26,938 bases of DNA from Chara braunii (lineage: Eukaryota; Streptophyta; Charophyceae; Charales; Characeae). A program made the position numbers and the translations under genes. The DNA lies in contig BFEA01000115.1 in NCBI GenBank assembly GCA_003427395.1, positions 947,818-974,755 on the forward strand. The letters are read 5' to 3'. Of this stretch, positions 25,617 through 26,938 are shown in pieces. The first letter of the stretch is position 1. Every line of letters begins with the position of its first letter. The notes beneath the pieces were generated by a model, which saw only the letters and a list, made by a program, of their open reading frames with translations, was not told the origin of the DNA and did not search any database.

Positions 25617-26056
25617 GCATAGGGGGTACGCNCGGTAATACGCCTCTATCGGACCCGCACGCGAACCGACATCTTGGGGAGGCTGAGGTCCCAAGCGCGA
25701 CTCGTCGTCGGTCGACTAGGACGCATCCCACACACCACGCGCACTTCACGTTACAACCACAAAAAAAAGACATAAAAACATGTACACGCACACGTACAAA
25801 ACGACACGACACAAACAACGCGACAACGCTCCTAGCCCCTCAGTAGCCGTCCCATAACTTTCGGACGCAAAAATCGAATAGCCGTCGNGCGCGGGACTTA
25901 GGATAAAAACGCGCGGACGCAGGGCCCACTCATATCGACTCGCAATGCAAACGTACGCAAGCAGTCGCAATGATGGCGTACTATGTAGTGCGCATAATTA
26001 AGCGGTCCCTCGTGGGTCCGAGTACCGCTTATGACGCTCAAGTGTCAGACTTAAAG

Positions 26057-26084
26057 TGTCGAGAGGGCCCAACCCTTCACGACA
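26057..26084. other. Stem-loop in L copy 2
   Basis: TGTCG (26057-26061) pairs with CGACA (26080-26084); AGGG and CCCT inside can extend it with bulges. It is the counterpart of 1098-1125. Confidence 0.5.
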
Positions 26085-26206
26085 TTGCACGGCTGAAGGA
26101 AATAGTCGTGCAGCCGCCGCTACGCCTTAGGCTCTTGACCTGAGCGTCTCGGTAGGCAAATCAAATAGGGTCTGCGCGAGGGAAGACCCCTCCCCCGCAG
26201 AGCTTA

Positions 26207-26247
26207 GGGCTTGGGATGTCCTGGACAAAGACCTCNAATCCCAGCCC
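26207..26247. other. Stem-loop with conserved GTCCTGGACAA loop, L copy 2
   Basis: GGGCT-T-GGGAT (26207-26217) pairs with ATCCC-AGCCC (26238-26247) over 10 bp with one bulged T. The loop GTCCTGGACAAAGACCTC matches that of copy 1 while the stem differs. Confidence 0.6.
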
Positions 26248-26938
26248 AGGACCAAACATCCGACTAAGAGAATCCTCAAAAAACAATAATAAAATAGAAG
26301 TAGGGGCCTTCCCTAAGTTCTACAGTCCCAACTTTTGGATGGGGCTTTTAATATGCAGCTTCTTCGACCCAAATGCAANCATTTATCCCAAGTATACCCC
26401 ATGTATACATATAAAAAGGTTAAATATGTGACGATCGCTCCTCATGGTTTCGCTGGGGTTTCTCACAATAGTACGTATATGTGTGATCGCGAGCAACCAA
26501 ATTCAGAATCTGATTCACAGCACATACCTGCCATCACATCAACGAACCAAATCAACAGTCCACACGCTACACGGAGTCAACCCCAACCACCTTCGACGCT
26601 CATACCCCTTGCTTTAGTCATGCAAGCCCCAAACCTCCTGTCCAACCAACCTTAATTAAATACTCAGTACCTTTGTTAAATGACCATTCAATAAAAGTCC
26701 GGGTGAAACCTTAATAAAACAACGAAAATCACCTGGGCTAAAGCCTTTTAGGTTGAGTGTGGATGGAGAGTTGAAATTGAGTCGTAAACCGACGAATCGG
26801 TAACCGACCTGTTAACAGATGACGATCCTCAAGGGATCAAGCTGGATCTAATCTGAACTTGACTCAAATGATCAAAGAAACCTGTAATACACAACAGATC
26901 AATCCCCAAGCTAAGATCATAAGTGTATGGAGAATACA

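Larger units (their letters stand above)
25617..26860 (+). repeat. Repeat L, copy 2
   Basis: The same ordered patches as 95-1805 occur: GCATAGGGGGTACGC, GGTCGACTAGGACGC, AGTCGCAATGATGGCG with TACTATGTAGTG, CTCAAGTGTCAGAC, TGTCCTGGACAAAGACCTC, CATCCGACTAAGAGAA, CAAGCCCCAAAC and GTCGTAAACCGACGAATCGG. It lacks the ~580 bp present near 480-1060 in copy 1. Four ambiguous bases occur at 25632, 25888, 26236 and 26379. Similarity past 26860 is too weak to follow; a hairpin array like the one after copy 1, if present, would lie beyond the window. Confidence 0.75.

Noticed and set aside
25066-25617. 183-codon plus-strand frame
   Set aside because: It begins in the promoter-like region of the opposite-strand gene, crosses repeat X and is not conserved in the other X copy.

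Overview
The window reads as a repeat-dense stretch of a nuclear genome from a filamentous fungus. The evidence is a decayed Ty3/gypsy retrotransposon whose motif wording (a GPY-type integrase tail, a PQGWTNGV block in the reverse transcriptase) matches elements common in Dikarya. There are also fungal-style splice signals (GTAAGT, GTGAGT, a GACTCAT branch site) and a TATA box followed by a pyrimidine-rich leader. The exact lineage cannot be read from the sequence. I saw no convincing tRNA, rRNA or CRISPR, and no intact host gene.

Layout. (1) 95-1805 and 25617-26860 are two old, diverged direct copies of one unknown repeat, here called L; the second runs toward the window edge. Two stem-loops in L keep their pairing although the arm bases differ between copies. 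(2) 2555-3853 holds about 17 hairpins with a conserved AACTTA loop and arms that change together, first every ~62 bp and then every ~105 bp. (3) 3854-7360 is mostly non-coding, with a pyrimidine-rich tract carrying splice-donor-like sites, a ~140 bp repeat (X1) matched at 25153-25292 (X2), and a diverged duplication around TTA-rich microsatellites. (4) 7363-7968 has two short open frames; the first may be a distant member of the module family below. (5) 7969-12490 has no gene I can support; it includes a purine-rich tract and, near its end, a degenerate array of ~21 bp units.

(6) 12493-16436 is the most interesting coding region. It holds at least five and probably seven diverged copies of a ~130-160 residue module that I do not recognise. 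Most are broken by stops or frameshifts; one (14865-15359) is a full open frame. They lie on the same strand as the retroelement, immediately upstream of its gag, and may be an unusual pre-gag region of it. (7) 16461-22243 is the gypsy gag-pol: gag with a CCHC knuckle, aspartic protease, reverse transcriptase, RNase H, and integrase with zinc-binding and D,D,E motifs plus a C-terminal GPY domain. It carries about six frameshifts and about a dozen stops. Where the lost residue can be guessed it is usually Trp or Gln, which fits C:G to T:A transition decay of the kind left by RIP-like processes. No LTR pair could be delimited. (8) 22759-24015 contains several families of short tandem repeats. 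(9) 24228-25097 on the minus strand looks like a small broken spliced gene with a TATA box.

Taken together, nothing here needs to be an active gene. The biology on view is layered mobile DNA: a dead gypsy element with an undescribed upstream module array, embedded among repeats whose conserved property is secondary structure rather than sequence.
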